From the NCBI GenBank assembly GCA_041855445.1, contig JBHAEG010000048.1, forward strand, positions 3,755 to 67,754: 64,000 nt of DNA, in the 5' to 3' direction. The position numbers and the translations under genes were made by a program. Source of the stretch: Faucicola sp041855445. GTDB lineage: Bacteria > Pseudomonadota > Gammaproteobacteria > Pseudomonadales > Moraxellaceae. Every line of letters begins with the position of its first letter. Within the stretch, counting starts at the first letter, position 1. Below are positions 45,101-52,583 of this stretch, one piece after another. The notes beneath the pieces were generated by a model. The model saw only the letters and a program-made list of their open reading frames with translations, was not told the origin of the DNA and did no database searches.

Positions 45101-48100
45101 TTAACGGTTTTAAGCTTAACTATCACAGGGGCATTGACTGCAAAAGTCGCTAATGCTTGAAGCGTTTTATCAGTGATTTCCCATACTTGTTTAGATTTTT
45201 GATGATGCTCTTGGTGTTGCAGTTTTTGATTAAGATAATTAGCAACATACAGCCAAACTTGCTCTGGCTGGTCATAACGAGCAATCACGCCTGCAAATAA
45301 AATCGCGGTTTCTTCATTAGCAATCGTTAATGCTTCAAGCAATAATTTTGGTGATTTAGGTGACATTAATAAATCATAAAATATGATTAATAAATTGCTG
45401 ACAAGATTGGTTTGCTTGTTTTGTAAATAGGTTTGTAATTGATTGACATGGTGAATACCAAAACCATTTTTTGCCTGTAGCTCTTGCAGTTCAGATAGTC
45501 TTTCTTTAAAAATTAATTCACCTCGTTTATCACCCCAAACAGCTAAGGCAAAACTGGCAGAGTTTTTGATTTTTACATTTTCATTATTTTGCCATTGTGC
45601 TAATCTGTCTAAACAATTGACATCTGTCACAAAAACAACGAGCATTGCTACATCGCTAAAATCAACATCTGGGTGATGCAAAAACTTATCAAACCAAGCA
45701 AAACCTCGGCTATCGCCAAGCTCTGCCATACCAATTAATGATTGTAAACAGTTTTCTTGCCAATGCTTTAGCTCTTTATCTGATTTGTCCAACGGAGCAG
45801 GTTGTTGTAAAAATTTTTCAAAAGTTGCAAAACTGCTGTCATCTCCCTGACGGGCAAGGGCTTGAGATGCACGCAACTGAATATCAGTATAAGGACTACT
45901 TAACGCTTTTGCTAATATTTCAGTATTATCAATATTTAATGCAATCGTTAAAGCCATCAAGCGTAATTCATGATTTTCATCATCAAACAATTTAGTAATT
46001 AATGATAATAACTCAAGATTTTTATGCTGTTCTAAAGTCGTCAAGCCAAGCTTTCGTATATCCACAAATGGACTATCAAACGCAAGTTTAATCAGATTGA
46101 TAAGTCCAAAACGCTTACGTTCTTTCAATACAAAATTAAAAGCTTGTTTACGAATTTGTTCAAATGGATTGGCTAAAAATTGTGCTAAAGTTTGATTAAA
46201 TATTGTGTCGTCGTGAGCTTTTGATGACTTAGCAATAAACGATTGCCATTCAAGAAACGCTATTTGATGAATGTCATCATAGTGACTTTGTGTTAAAAAA
46301 TGAATGGCTTGTAAGTGATTTTGTTTTGCTATTTGGTTGATAAACACTTTCGCCACTTCTTGCCGTACCGCCATAAATGGATTATTTAATGTTTCAGTGA
46401 GTACAGCAATCGTATTATCATCAATGGTGCTTTGTTGTTTACTATGTGTGAGTAACAGTTTTAAAGCTTGTTGATGGATACTTTGCTCATTGCTGGCAAA
46501 CCCAACTTTTACCCATGCCAGTATATCATTTTCTAATTTACCATAAGCTTGCATGGCACTGTCACGCACTTGATGACTGCTATCGTTTAATAAAATTGGC
46601 AAAATAGATTTTGCATCGTCTAAACCAAGCTCACCCAATGCTACAGCAATACTCATACGAATATTTTCATCATCACAATGAATTAAACGTAATAATGTCC
46701 CAAATGCCCGTGCATCATGTAATAATGCTAACGCATATGCCGAGCGAAAACTAATATCAGTATGAGGATTGCTTAAACCTTGTAACAATGGCTCAAGCTC
46801 TTGACTGGTTAAAGAAAACTGTTGTTTTTTGAAAATAGCTTTGATGCCATCAATTCCTTGACTAAAAGCATCGCTAATCACATCTAAAGCACTAGGCGAA
46901 TTTTCTTGATGTCTTGATAATAAACGAAAATCTTCAAAATCCTGTAACATACGGGTAAATTGGGCATCGCTATGTTTCAGAACTTTGGCTAATTGTGGTT
47001 GAGTCAAAATTGCGATATAAAATGCGGTTTGTCGCACCAATAAATCATCGCTATTTTGTAATAGGGCTAATTGACGCTTTACCTCTAGCGAGTTTAACAT
47101 ATTTCGTTGATATAAACGAATTAACCCTGCTTGTTGAATATCATTTTTATTTGATTTCAATGCCAACAAATCCGCCTGAGGGCTATCATCAGGAAATAAA
47201 GACTCAAGTCCTGCTAATGCCTGCTTGCGACTATTTACCGATTTATCATTCAATATTTTTTCAAGAATATTAACAACTTGGGTTTTGCTTGCTGGGTTAT
47301 TTTGAGCAATTATCAAATATTGTTGTATTGCTAACTGTTGAATATCATCAAAACCGCTGTTTAATGCAGATGTTAAATATTTTGAAGCATGAATATCATG
47401 ATGATTGCTAACACGTTGTTTTAATGCGTCAAAAGCAATAAAACGGATTTTTTGATGTGGATTATTTATCATCAAATCTTCAAGCGTTCTATCTGTCTGA
47501 GTTAAATTTGTATTAGTAATCCATGTAACGAATTGCTCTTGATGCAAAACCCCTAACTGTTTTTTTAGCTCATTACTTACAATATTAAGCGTTTTATCAT
47601 CTATCACCTGTGTAAGATGTTCAAAAGCCTCTGTAAAATCATGATGAGATAAACAGTGCGTTAAATATTGATAACCATCTTCAATTGTCGTATTTACTTT
47701 AGATAACTTACCCGTATCATCAACAGGAATAATGCGTAAACTGTTATCATGATTTACTGTTAAAACACATGGTTGTTTTAAATGGTGAATATAAGCTAAA
47801 TGTTTAATTTTTAATAAATCAACTCTGCACTCACTGGGTTGCCCTTTATCAAATTGCCAAGCTTTAACGCTTTTATCATTAGACCCTGTATACAAACGTT
47901 GCTCAGTGACTAACATACAGTTTATCATTTGTGTATGATTACTGGCTTTGCCTCGGTCGATACCTTGTAATTTACCCTGAACATGCGTGCGTAATAATTG
48001 TTTATCTGCCCCAGCTGAAAAAAACTGCTGTCCAATAGGCTCAAAAGCTAAAGCAGTAATTCGGCCTTCATGTAACTGTTCACAAGAACTTAATTCTAAG

Positions 48101-48645
48101 GCAGTCTTATCGGCATTAAAATGATAACTATTCACAAAACCTTGATTATCACCAATGACAAGCCACTCACCATCTGCTGAATGGCTAATTGTTGTTGCTG
48201 TATATTCCAAAGGTAATTGAATGATACATTGCCCAAGTTGATGTTTTTGATAATGCCAAATCAGTAAATGTTTGGGGTACAGTACAGCAAGATAATGAGA
48301 AAAATTTAATACAGCAATAGCGGTCGCTAGATTTTCATTTTGTTTGCTGATACCCATAATATCAAAGCTAGGGCGGTCGCTTAATAATTTGATGAAACCT
48401 GCCTGCCAGTCACTTTGGTATAAATACCCATCGTTTCCAATCAGTACAACGGTATCATCTGTCATTGCACATAAATTATCCATACTAACGGGTAAGTCAG
48501 TGTTAGTAAGCGTTGGGCGTTGTTCGCTAAAATCTAAACGATATAATTTAGCGATATTTTCATGTTTACAAATAAAGAGGGCAAGATTTTGTTTGCCAAT
48601 TACATTGATGATTTGCCCCCAGTAGGGTAATGTCATGATATTCAT
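42139..48645 (-). CDS. Giant WD40-like + HEAT/ARM-repeat protein of the retron operon
   Basis: 2168 aa, far larger than typical bacterial repeat proteins. Residues ~1-330 form a WD40-like propeller (for example LHEGRITALAFEPIGQQFFS and YTGSNDKSVKAWQFD). From ~340 to the C-terminus a continuous array of HEAT-like helical pairs follows; clear examples are LLQGLSNPHTDISFRSAYAL, ALGELGLDDAKSILPILLND, RRAVLALGLLADERAYDKLI and the last, RISAIEGIGQINQPEVANLL. No enzymatic motif or membrane segment is visible. Such proteins are scaffolds. It is the second gene of the operon and matches the ARM/HEAT component expected for type XIII retrons by my recollection. It could recruit a phage or host factor. 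Confidence 0.88.
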   Translation of the reverse strand: MNIMTLPYWGQIINVIGKQNLALFICKHENIAKLYRLDFSEQRPTLTNTDLPVSMDNLCAMTDDTVVLIGNDGYLYQSDWQAGFIKLLSDRPSFDIMGISKQNENLATAIAVLNFSHYLAVLYPKHLLIWHYQKHQLGQCIIQLPLEYTATTISHSADGEWLVIGDNQGFVNSYHFNADKTALELSSCEQLHEGRITALAFEPIGQQFFSAGADKQLLRTHVQGKLQGIDRGKASNHTQMINCMLVTEQRLYTGSNDKSVKAWQFDKGQPSECRVDLLKIKHLAYIHHLKQPCVLTVNHDNSLRIIPVDDTGKLSKVNTTIEDGYQYLTHCLSHHDFTEAFEHLTQVIDDKTLNIVSNELKKQLGVLHQEQFVTWITNTNLTQTDRTLEDLMINNPHQKIRFIAFDALKQRVSNHHDIHASKYLTSALNSGFDDIQQLAIQQYLIIAQNNPASKTQVVNILEKILNDKSVNSRKQALAGLESLFPDDSPQADLLALKSNKNDIQQAGLIRLYQRNMLNSLEVKRQLALLQNSDDLLVRQTAFYIAILTQPQLAKVLKHSDAQFTRMLQDFEDFRLLSRHQENSPSALDVISDAFSQGIDGIKAIFKKQQFSLTSQELEPLLQGLSNPHTDISFRSAYALALLHDARAFGTLLRLIHCDDENIRMSIAVALGELGLDDAKSILPILLNDSSHQVRDSAMQAYGKLENDILAWVKVGFASNEQSIHQQALKLLLTHSKQQSTIDDNTIAVLTETLNNPFMAVRQEVAKVFINQIAKQNHLQAIHFLTQSHYDDIHQIAFLEWQSFIAKSSKAHDDTIFNQTLAQFLANPFEQIRKQAFNFVLKERKRFGLINLIKLAFDSPFVDIRKLGLTTLEQHKNLELLSLITKLFDDENHELRLMALTIALNIDNTEILAKALSSPYTDIQLRASQALARQGDDSSFATFEKFLQQPAPLDKSDKELKHWQENCLQSLIGMAELGDSRGFAWFDKFLHHPDVDFSDVAMLVVFVTDVNCLDRLAQWQNNENVKIKNSASFALAVWGDKRGELIFKERLSELQELQAKNGFGIHHVNQLQTYLQNKQTNLVSNLLIIFYDLLMSPKSPKLLLEALTIANEETAILFAGVIARYDQPEQVWLYVANYLNQKLQHQEHHQKSKQVWEITDKTLQALATFAVNAPVIVKLKTVKILDELNKQSSFQAWQSLWLPFYQRYHAQILPINQQLSSNSDSAQYWQSVAFGAWLGVLRQANYSNVNTVLKAMTELMALAKKYPIWQLSVQQVFLSLLNHNDFKVRDLAWQSLQKLDIDSNKLAETAISSTHADIVRQGLTLWLSKHEDNQANQQLQQLLKTSSPILTQEAYQILIKRIGTLSAGLLALETYYLPLRHQVVESWKEITDSQQQHEKQKLLQQAIYNDDWQTSYLAYQQLCAMKTINLQDYQDGLIELWQNSQNHHEQKQALQLIQKYFVNDNVDKILSLLDSPKNLLDSSDIYHTIAQMRNVSIVPKLLEKFQQNSNHHSQIYQTILTISGFDQSIQDYDNQSSDKRWLETQYPRHVDILLQLGQTLLNKTYYHDFAKLLENLAWVEDKNLSSQIDNLLLHALKQMPSQYTAKIIQAITYRVEHRQGSLIGLQQSLANKDFDIQFLSAEALAKQGIKDGFTILMATIDHNNDGNIRRRAVLALGLLADERAYDKLIKLAEDNDHYLQDVASEALGHLGKTDYGQHIFKLLANQLSQTSNLYNPAIEHWLNGLRWLNTDQSWQEIRRFIQKDEGYHSSYMSNMQLHAISLLQYNPDDKNREALLALLRNVNHHLALEISLNTAGLVWGNDKNTVYPYDWAVLQSKYPLLKERLSLQRISQFASVDELLSFISTITLSSLNHEVAKTLTQAILERSQMSTTTLKVLLNSQFIDKKQLGLRYLTKHSVDTWSKDIESIVWQQFNQTKQLWIDGLTKANTEPTFANQYTKEQQSLVKTLEQFVWLLMRYAQDEMQVHQLLQWLLDNEKLSINQAITSIALVHNHWLKQALLALLARKSPLSNNWINLLSHVDYWADAQLQQLASQITQGQIPPKTQEKPSLLQRFADFITANETQKPNSEQLIVWVKTANLDALYQLASDDSQHEALRISAIEGIGQINQPEVANLLQTLQQTDPDSDIQRSAFSALRRYQRRQDKINKG

Positions 48646-48711
48646 TGTTAATCTCTATCAGTATATAAGTTAAGATTTTTTACTTAATTCATGTATCTTA
48701 TCTTATAAATA

Positions 48712-51700
48712 TTAAGTTGCCGTTGTGTTACTATTTGCTAAATTTGGATAGCGATGTAAGATACGAGTAACTGCCACTAAACAAGCATGACGCTCCATTT
48801 TGCCTGAAGAGGCGATGAAATTTTGTAATGATGGTAATACATAATGAGCAAAACTTTCATCGTTTAAAGCCACATCTCGAAACGTTTCAATTAATGCAAC
48901 TTTGGCATGACTGGCAGAAATGAATTTTAATTTTGACGTGTTTTGTGGCTCATTATTGCTTACAGTATATTGTGTAAGGCGACTTGGTGGTAACTCAAAT
49001 AAGCCACGTTTTAATAACAATAATAATTGTTCAGGTTCAGCGGGTAAATCTTTTAGCTGGAGGTCTGCTTTAGGTTTTGCTGTTTGCTCGTTTGTCAGAT
49101 GTTTGGCTTGCCAATGTTTGGGAATATGCGTTTCACGATAATATTTCCATAACATTTTTACGGAGGCGTAACGTACTTCTCTATCTGTACTTTCGGTCAA
49201 ACAATATAATGTATTTGCATCATGAAATTGTGGATAACGTAATAATAAAGTAATGCCCAATTGACGAGCAAAATATTGACGACTATCAATCAGTAAATAT
49301 AGCATTGATGCTGATAATTTATCAATATCTTGATGATAATGATGATTTTTAATAGAAACATCTGCTAAGAGTGCTTCAGTTAATAAGGTATGCACATCAT
49401 GATATGGACTTTCTGCCATCATCAGCCACTGTTGTGGGCTAACTTGCCAATTCGTTAATTCATGCTTAACGATTTGTATCGCAAATTCACGCAATTTTTG
49501 ATATCCATGTGATAATAATGGAATAATCCGTTCTGCACTAAAAAATGTATTTGGAATGACTGCATCAGGGTCTACAGGACGGTCAGTTAATTCCATACAT
49601 AATTTTTCATGATGATGACGTAAATAGTAAATTGCTAAATGGCTGGCTGGTGTATCTGGTTTACTAACAGCCATCTGCCAAATTATTTTAGCTCCTGCAA
49701 GAGTTTGATTCTCATCAGTTTGGCGGTTTTGACCTGATAACATTTGTAAAAATGCTGTTTCAGAAATGATTTTAATCGTTGCCCCATTTGTATTTAAACT
49801 TTCGGCTTTGACTTGTTTGCTACCTTTACGCCCGTTACCATAAAATGGCGAACCTTCATCACCGATGACTAAATAGGTTAATTTAGCACTCACTGTACTA
49901 CTAATTTTACCATTGGCATTTTTGACCAGATTTTCTGCTTCGGCTCGAGGCATGGTTGCCATTTTGCCAGTAAACAGAAAACTTTGTCCATGTAAATCTA
50001 CAGCATCATGAGAGCTAGTTTGTTGATTATTTAACGTTGCATGATTAGCAGGCAAGAAGTCAGCAGGGATAAAACCTTTATTAATTCGTTCAATAGCAAA
50101 TTGGCGAATATGACCATCATCACTTTCAATTAATTTCATCAGCCAACTCAAGCTTAAACTTGCCGAAGTGAAACGGCGAACATCTGCCAGTAATGACAAT
50201 GCCCAACTTGCCAGTGAATAATCAAAAGCTAATTTATGTTGCCAAGTCGTTACATCATCTTGACTTGGTGTAATCAATGTTTGTACCCAGTGATTAGATT
50301 GCCAGTCAGGTTCATAGGCTATCGCCTGCCAAAAATCTATTGATAAACTATTCGTATGAATAACATCACTATCAATCCAGCGTTGTACTTTTTTTCGTGA
50401 CAATGGGTGTAACAGTAGCATTTGCCAGATGGTGTGAGCTACTTTGCTAACGCCAAGCTGTTTGAATGCCTCTAATGCTAAATCCATACTGTCATGATAC
50501 AAAAAGTTGTTTGGTAAATGCTGTACTAAACGGATAAAGTAATCCACGCCTAGTTCATCTAAGTGATAAAAATGCGTTAAATGTTTACTGGCAAACTCAA
50601 TACTAAATTTATTATTACTTAATAAACACTCAAAAAACCAAGCAGGCGAAAAATCACGGCGATTAAAATGTAAGATTAACTGTTTGGTTGCAAGTTGATG
50701 GTGATAATGTGAAACTAATAACTTTCTCCACCCTTCAATGCCAACATCTTTACGAGGGTCAAGGGTTAAAATTTTCTCAATGGCAAATTGACGTATAAAA
50801 GCGTTTTTATGTTCTGATAAAAATAACAAGGTAGAAAATGGTAAATTAGGGGCGTAACTTTTTGCATAATCGCACGCATATTGATGAGCCTGTTCAAAAT
50901 TAGAAAACAACAACTTAATAACAACATCATGTAACCCTAACTTTTTAAAATTTACCTGTGCAAAATTGGGCGACTGTGTCAATAGCCAAACAATCAATTC
51001 ATCACGAGCATTACTTACGCTATTAATCGCAGATAATTGTTGAATAACATCAACAGTCACATCACGCAATGCAAGGTCAAAGTCATGTTTTAAACTATCA
51101 GTGGCAAACTGGCGTATCGCCTCATTGTTGGCAGTTAATAATAAATCTAATAATGGCTTAGGGTCTAAACGCCATGCTTTCGTAAACGCTCGCTCTTTTG
51201 CATGAAATAATTGTTTAGTACGAGAAGAACCTAATGAAAAATTACGAGATGTATAAAGACGTGATTGATAATAACGGCCTTCATGAAAACAAATATGATT
51301 AAGTACCCAACTTAATTTATGATTAAAATCTTCAGGGTAGCAAGCAAGCACTTGTGAAGCAACATGCGGATATAACCAGCTAGAATTTCTACCAATATTG
51401 CGTAAAAATCGCCATGCCCGTAAACTAATATAAGTTTTTGTGGCAAGACTAACTGCTGAACGGGTGCGTTGATTATAACGTTCGCAATCTATTTTAGCCG
51501 TAATATGAGCAAATACCTCATAATCATGTTTTTGCTCAGCTTCTTTAAAAATGCGTTTTAGCCCTTTCCAAACACCATAACTCAAAGGTAACGCATCTAT
51601 CGCCGATAACAGTATAGAACGAGCATAAGGGCTACCATCTTCCCATAACATTATCAACAAAATATGAATTTTATAACGGTCAGGCAATGGATACACGCCT

Positions 51701-51939
51701 TCATCTGCTTCAAGTTTTGCAATCATTGCTACCCGTTCAGCAAACTGTACGTTAGGGTGTTTGGCTTTAAATGACCAATGAAAGATGGTTTGTAAAAATC
51801 TTTCAAATGTTAATTCATCATCAGAAATGGGTTTAGTTGGTTTAGGGTCTGGCTCTTTGGTTAAAGCGACCAACATATCAACCAATGCAGGGTCTTGTAC
51901 ATTCCATGCTTGTAAAACTTGTTGAAAACCATTACTCAT
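48712..51939 (-). CDS. BRCT-domain protein with helical repeats, first gene of the retron operon
   Basis: 1075 aa. A BRCT domain of the DNA-ligase/replication-factor-C type occupies residues ~645-735 (LHGQSFLFTGKMATMPRAEA, GKISSTVSAKLTYLVIGDEG, KVKAESL-like KQVKAESLNTNG). The flanking ~640 and ~340 residues are alpha-helical and contain repeated motifs such as IRQFAIEKI, IRQFATDSL, IRQFAIERI and VRYASVKML, i.e. degenerate HEAT/ARM repeats. The motif TYISLRAWRFLRNIGRN near residue 170 is shared, I believe, with other bacterial conflict-associated repeat proteins. No nuclease or ATPase motif is seen. BRCT domains bind DNA ends or phosphopeptides, so a sensing role is possible. It is separated from the giant gene by only 66 bp. 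Confidence 0.82.
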   Translation of the reverse strand: MSNGFQQVLQAWNVQDPALVDMLVALTKEPDPKPTKPISDDELTFERFLQTIFHWSFKAKHPNVQFAERVAMIAKLEADEGVYPLPDRYKIHILLIMLWEDGSPYARSILLSAIDALPLSYGVWKGLKRIFKEAEQKHDYEVFAHITAKIDCERYNQRTRSAVSLATKTYISLRAWRFLRNIGRNSSWLYPHVASQVLACYPEDFNHKLSWVLNHICFHEGRYYQSRLYTSRNFSLGSSRTKQLFHAKERAFTKAWRLDPKPLLDLLLTANNEAIRQFATDSLKHDFDLALRDVTVDVIQQLSAINSVSNARDELIVWLLTQSPNFAQVNFKKLGLHDVVIKLLFSNFEQAHQYACDYAKSYAPNLPFSTLLFLSEHKNAFIRQFAIEKILTLDPRKDVGIEGWRKLLVSHYHHQLATKQLILHFNRRDFSPAWFFECLLSNNKFSIEFASKHLTHFYHLDELGVDYFIRLVQHLPNNFLYHDSMDLALEAFKQLGVSKVAHTIWQMLLLHPLSRKKVQRWIDSDVIHTNSLSIDFWQAIAYEPDWQSNHWVQTLITPSQDDVTTWQHKLAFDYSLASWALSLLADVRRFTSASLSLSWLMKLIESDDGHIRQFAIERINKGFIPADFLPANHATLNNQQTSSHDAVDLHGQSFLFTGKMATMPRAEAENLVKNANGKISSTVSAKLTYLVIGDEGSPFYGNGRKGSKQVKAESLNTNGATIKIISETAFLQMLSGQNRQTDENQTLAGAKIIWQMAVSKPDTPASHLAIYYLRHHHEKLCMELTDRPVDPDAVIPNTFFSAERIIPLLSHGYQKLREFAIQIVKHELTNWQVSPQQWLMMAESPYHDVHTLLTEALLADVSIKNHHYHQDIDKLSASMLYLLIDSRQYFARQLGITLLLRYPQFHDANTLYCLTESTDREVRYASVKMLWKYYRETHIPKHWQAKHLTNEQTAKPKADLQLKDLPAEPEQLLLLLKRGLFELPPSRLTQYTVSNNEPQNTSKLKFISASHAKVALIETFRDVALNDESFAHYVLPSLQNFIASSGKMERHACLVAVTRILHRYPNLANSNTTAT

Positions 51940-52140
51940 GGTAAGTTGCCTTATCTATTCATTTGTTATTGTGGAAAATATAAACTAGTATAAAATAAAC
52001 GTTTTTCGACAATAAAATCAAGTCAGAATAGGGGCTTTGGTAAAAATACACGACAAATAGAGTCGTAACAGGATTATCAAAAGATATATCAATACAAGAC
52101 GCTATCTGTCGTGTATATTTGCCTTTTATCGTTAAAGGTA
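51940..52140. other. Regulatory region between the retron operon and its ncRNA
   Basis: This 200-bp stretch must hold the operon promoter (minus strand). TATACT (minus, about 51988-51993) is the best -10 candidate, but its -35 spacing is poor. It holds a 14-bp inverted repeat reported separately. Confidence 0.45.
52047..52115. repeat. Inverted repeat in the retron divergent promoter region
   Basis: TACACGACAAATAG (52047-52060) and CTATCTGTCGTGTA (52102-52115) are inverted with 13 of 14 matches, separated by 41 bp. Each arm contains a smaller dyad (ACGAC...GTCGT and GAC...GTC). It could be a paired operator between the two divergent transcripts or a structured RNA. Confidence 0.65.
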
Positions 52141-52169
52141 TTGACGATTAACCATAAATTTTGCACAAT
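52141..52169 (+). promoter_or_regulatory. Promoter of the retron ncRNA
   Basis: TTGACG (52141-52146) and CACAAT (52164-52169) are 17 bp apart. Transcription would begin near 52176, almost exactly at the first base of the a1 repeat (52178). Confidence 0.7.
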
Positions 52170-52177
52170 ATGCACAA

Positions 52178-52417
52178 GTTGTGAGATTTAGCGTTTCACC
52201 ATCTGGTGATGAATGATGTTGCGTCATTTACGAGATAAGCCAAGACAATTTATCACAAGGAAAACTGTTTCAGCCCTGCATTTGCGTAGTATGGCCACTC
52301 AGCCTACGCATTTGCTGGTGCAATCACGCAGACGTGATTAAATGCGTGGGCTGAGTGGCCATACTACGAGCAGTTCAGTGAGTTTTCCATGTACCCAGTC
52401 ATGAGGTAAATCACAAC
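52178..52417 (+). ncRNA. Putative retron msr-msd non-coding RNA
   Basis: It reads as a full retron RNA on the plus strand. a1 = GTTGTGA+TTTA (52178-52190), complementary to a2 = TAAA+TCACAAC (52407-52417). Directly after a1 comes TTAGC; G52191 is the candidate branching guanosine. Two msr hairpins follow: TCACC/GGTGA (52196-52209) and AATGA/TCATT (52212-52228). The msd is a long hairpin: outer stem GGAAAACT/AGTTTTCC (52259-52266, 52381-52388), a 20-bp perfect stem (52285-52304 with 52349-52368), an 8-bp stem (52306-52313 with 52340-52347) and a terminal 7-bp stem with CAGA loop (52322-52339). Expected msDNA about 120-140 nt. Its link to the RT at 38888 is inferred from proximity to the operon and from the RT type. 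Confidence 0.8.
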
Positions 52418-52426
52418 ATAATCACA

Positions 52427-52456
52427 AACCCCAATCAAATTGATTGGGGTTTTTTT
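52427..52456 (+). terminator. Rho-independent terminator of the retron ncRNA
   Basis: 11-bp stem AACCCCAATCA (52427-52437) / TGATTGGGGTT (52441-52451), 3-nt loop, then T run to 52456 on the plus strand only. No protein gene ends nearby on this strand, so it must end a non-coding transcript, ten bases after the a2 repeat. Confidence 0.92.
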
Positions 52457-52583
52457 ATGATATTTTACTACTGGCAAAAATTGAATATCCTTATCACAGA
52501 AATCCATAACATTCTATGCTAGGCATTTCATGGCTTTAATGTCATAATGACCAAAAATTTTGACCGTTATTTTTGGATTTTTT

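Noticed and set aside
52259..52388. The long hairpin as an integron attC site, phage attachment site or simple terminator
   Set aside because: No integrase is nearby, no T run follows the hairpin, and the flanking a1/TTAGC/msr hairpins/a2/terminator order fits a retron RNA much better.
52141..52456. Retron RNA on the minus strand (same strand as the operon)
   Set aside because: In that reading no AGC branch site follows the a1-like repeat, the msr hairpins come after the msd, and the T run is on the wrong side of the terminator hairpin.
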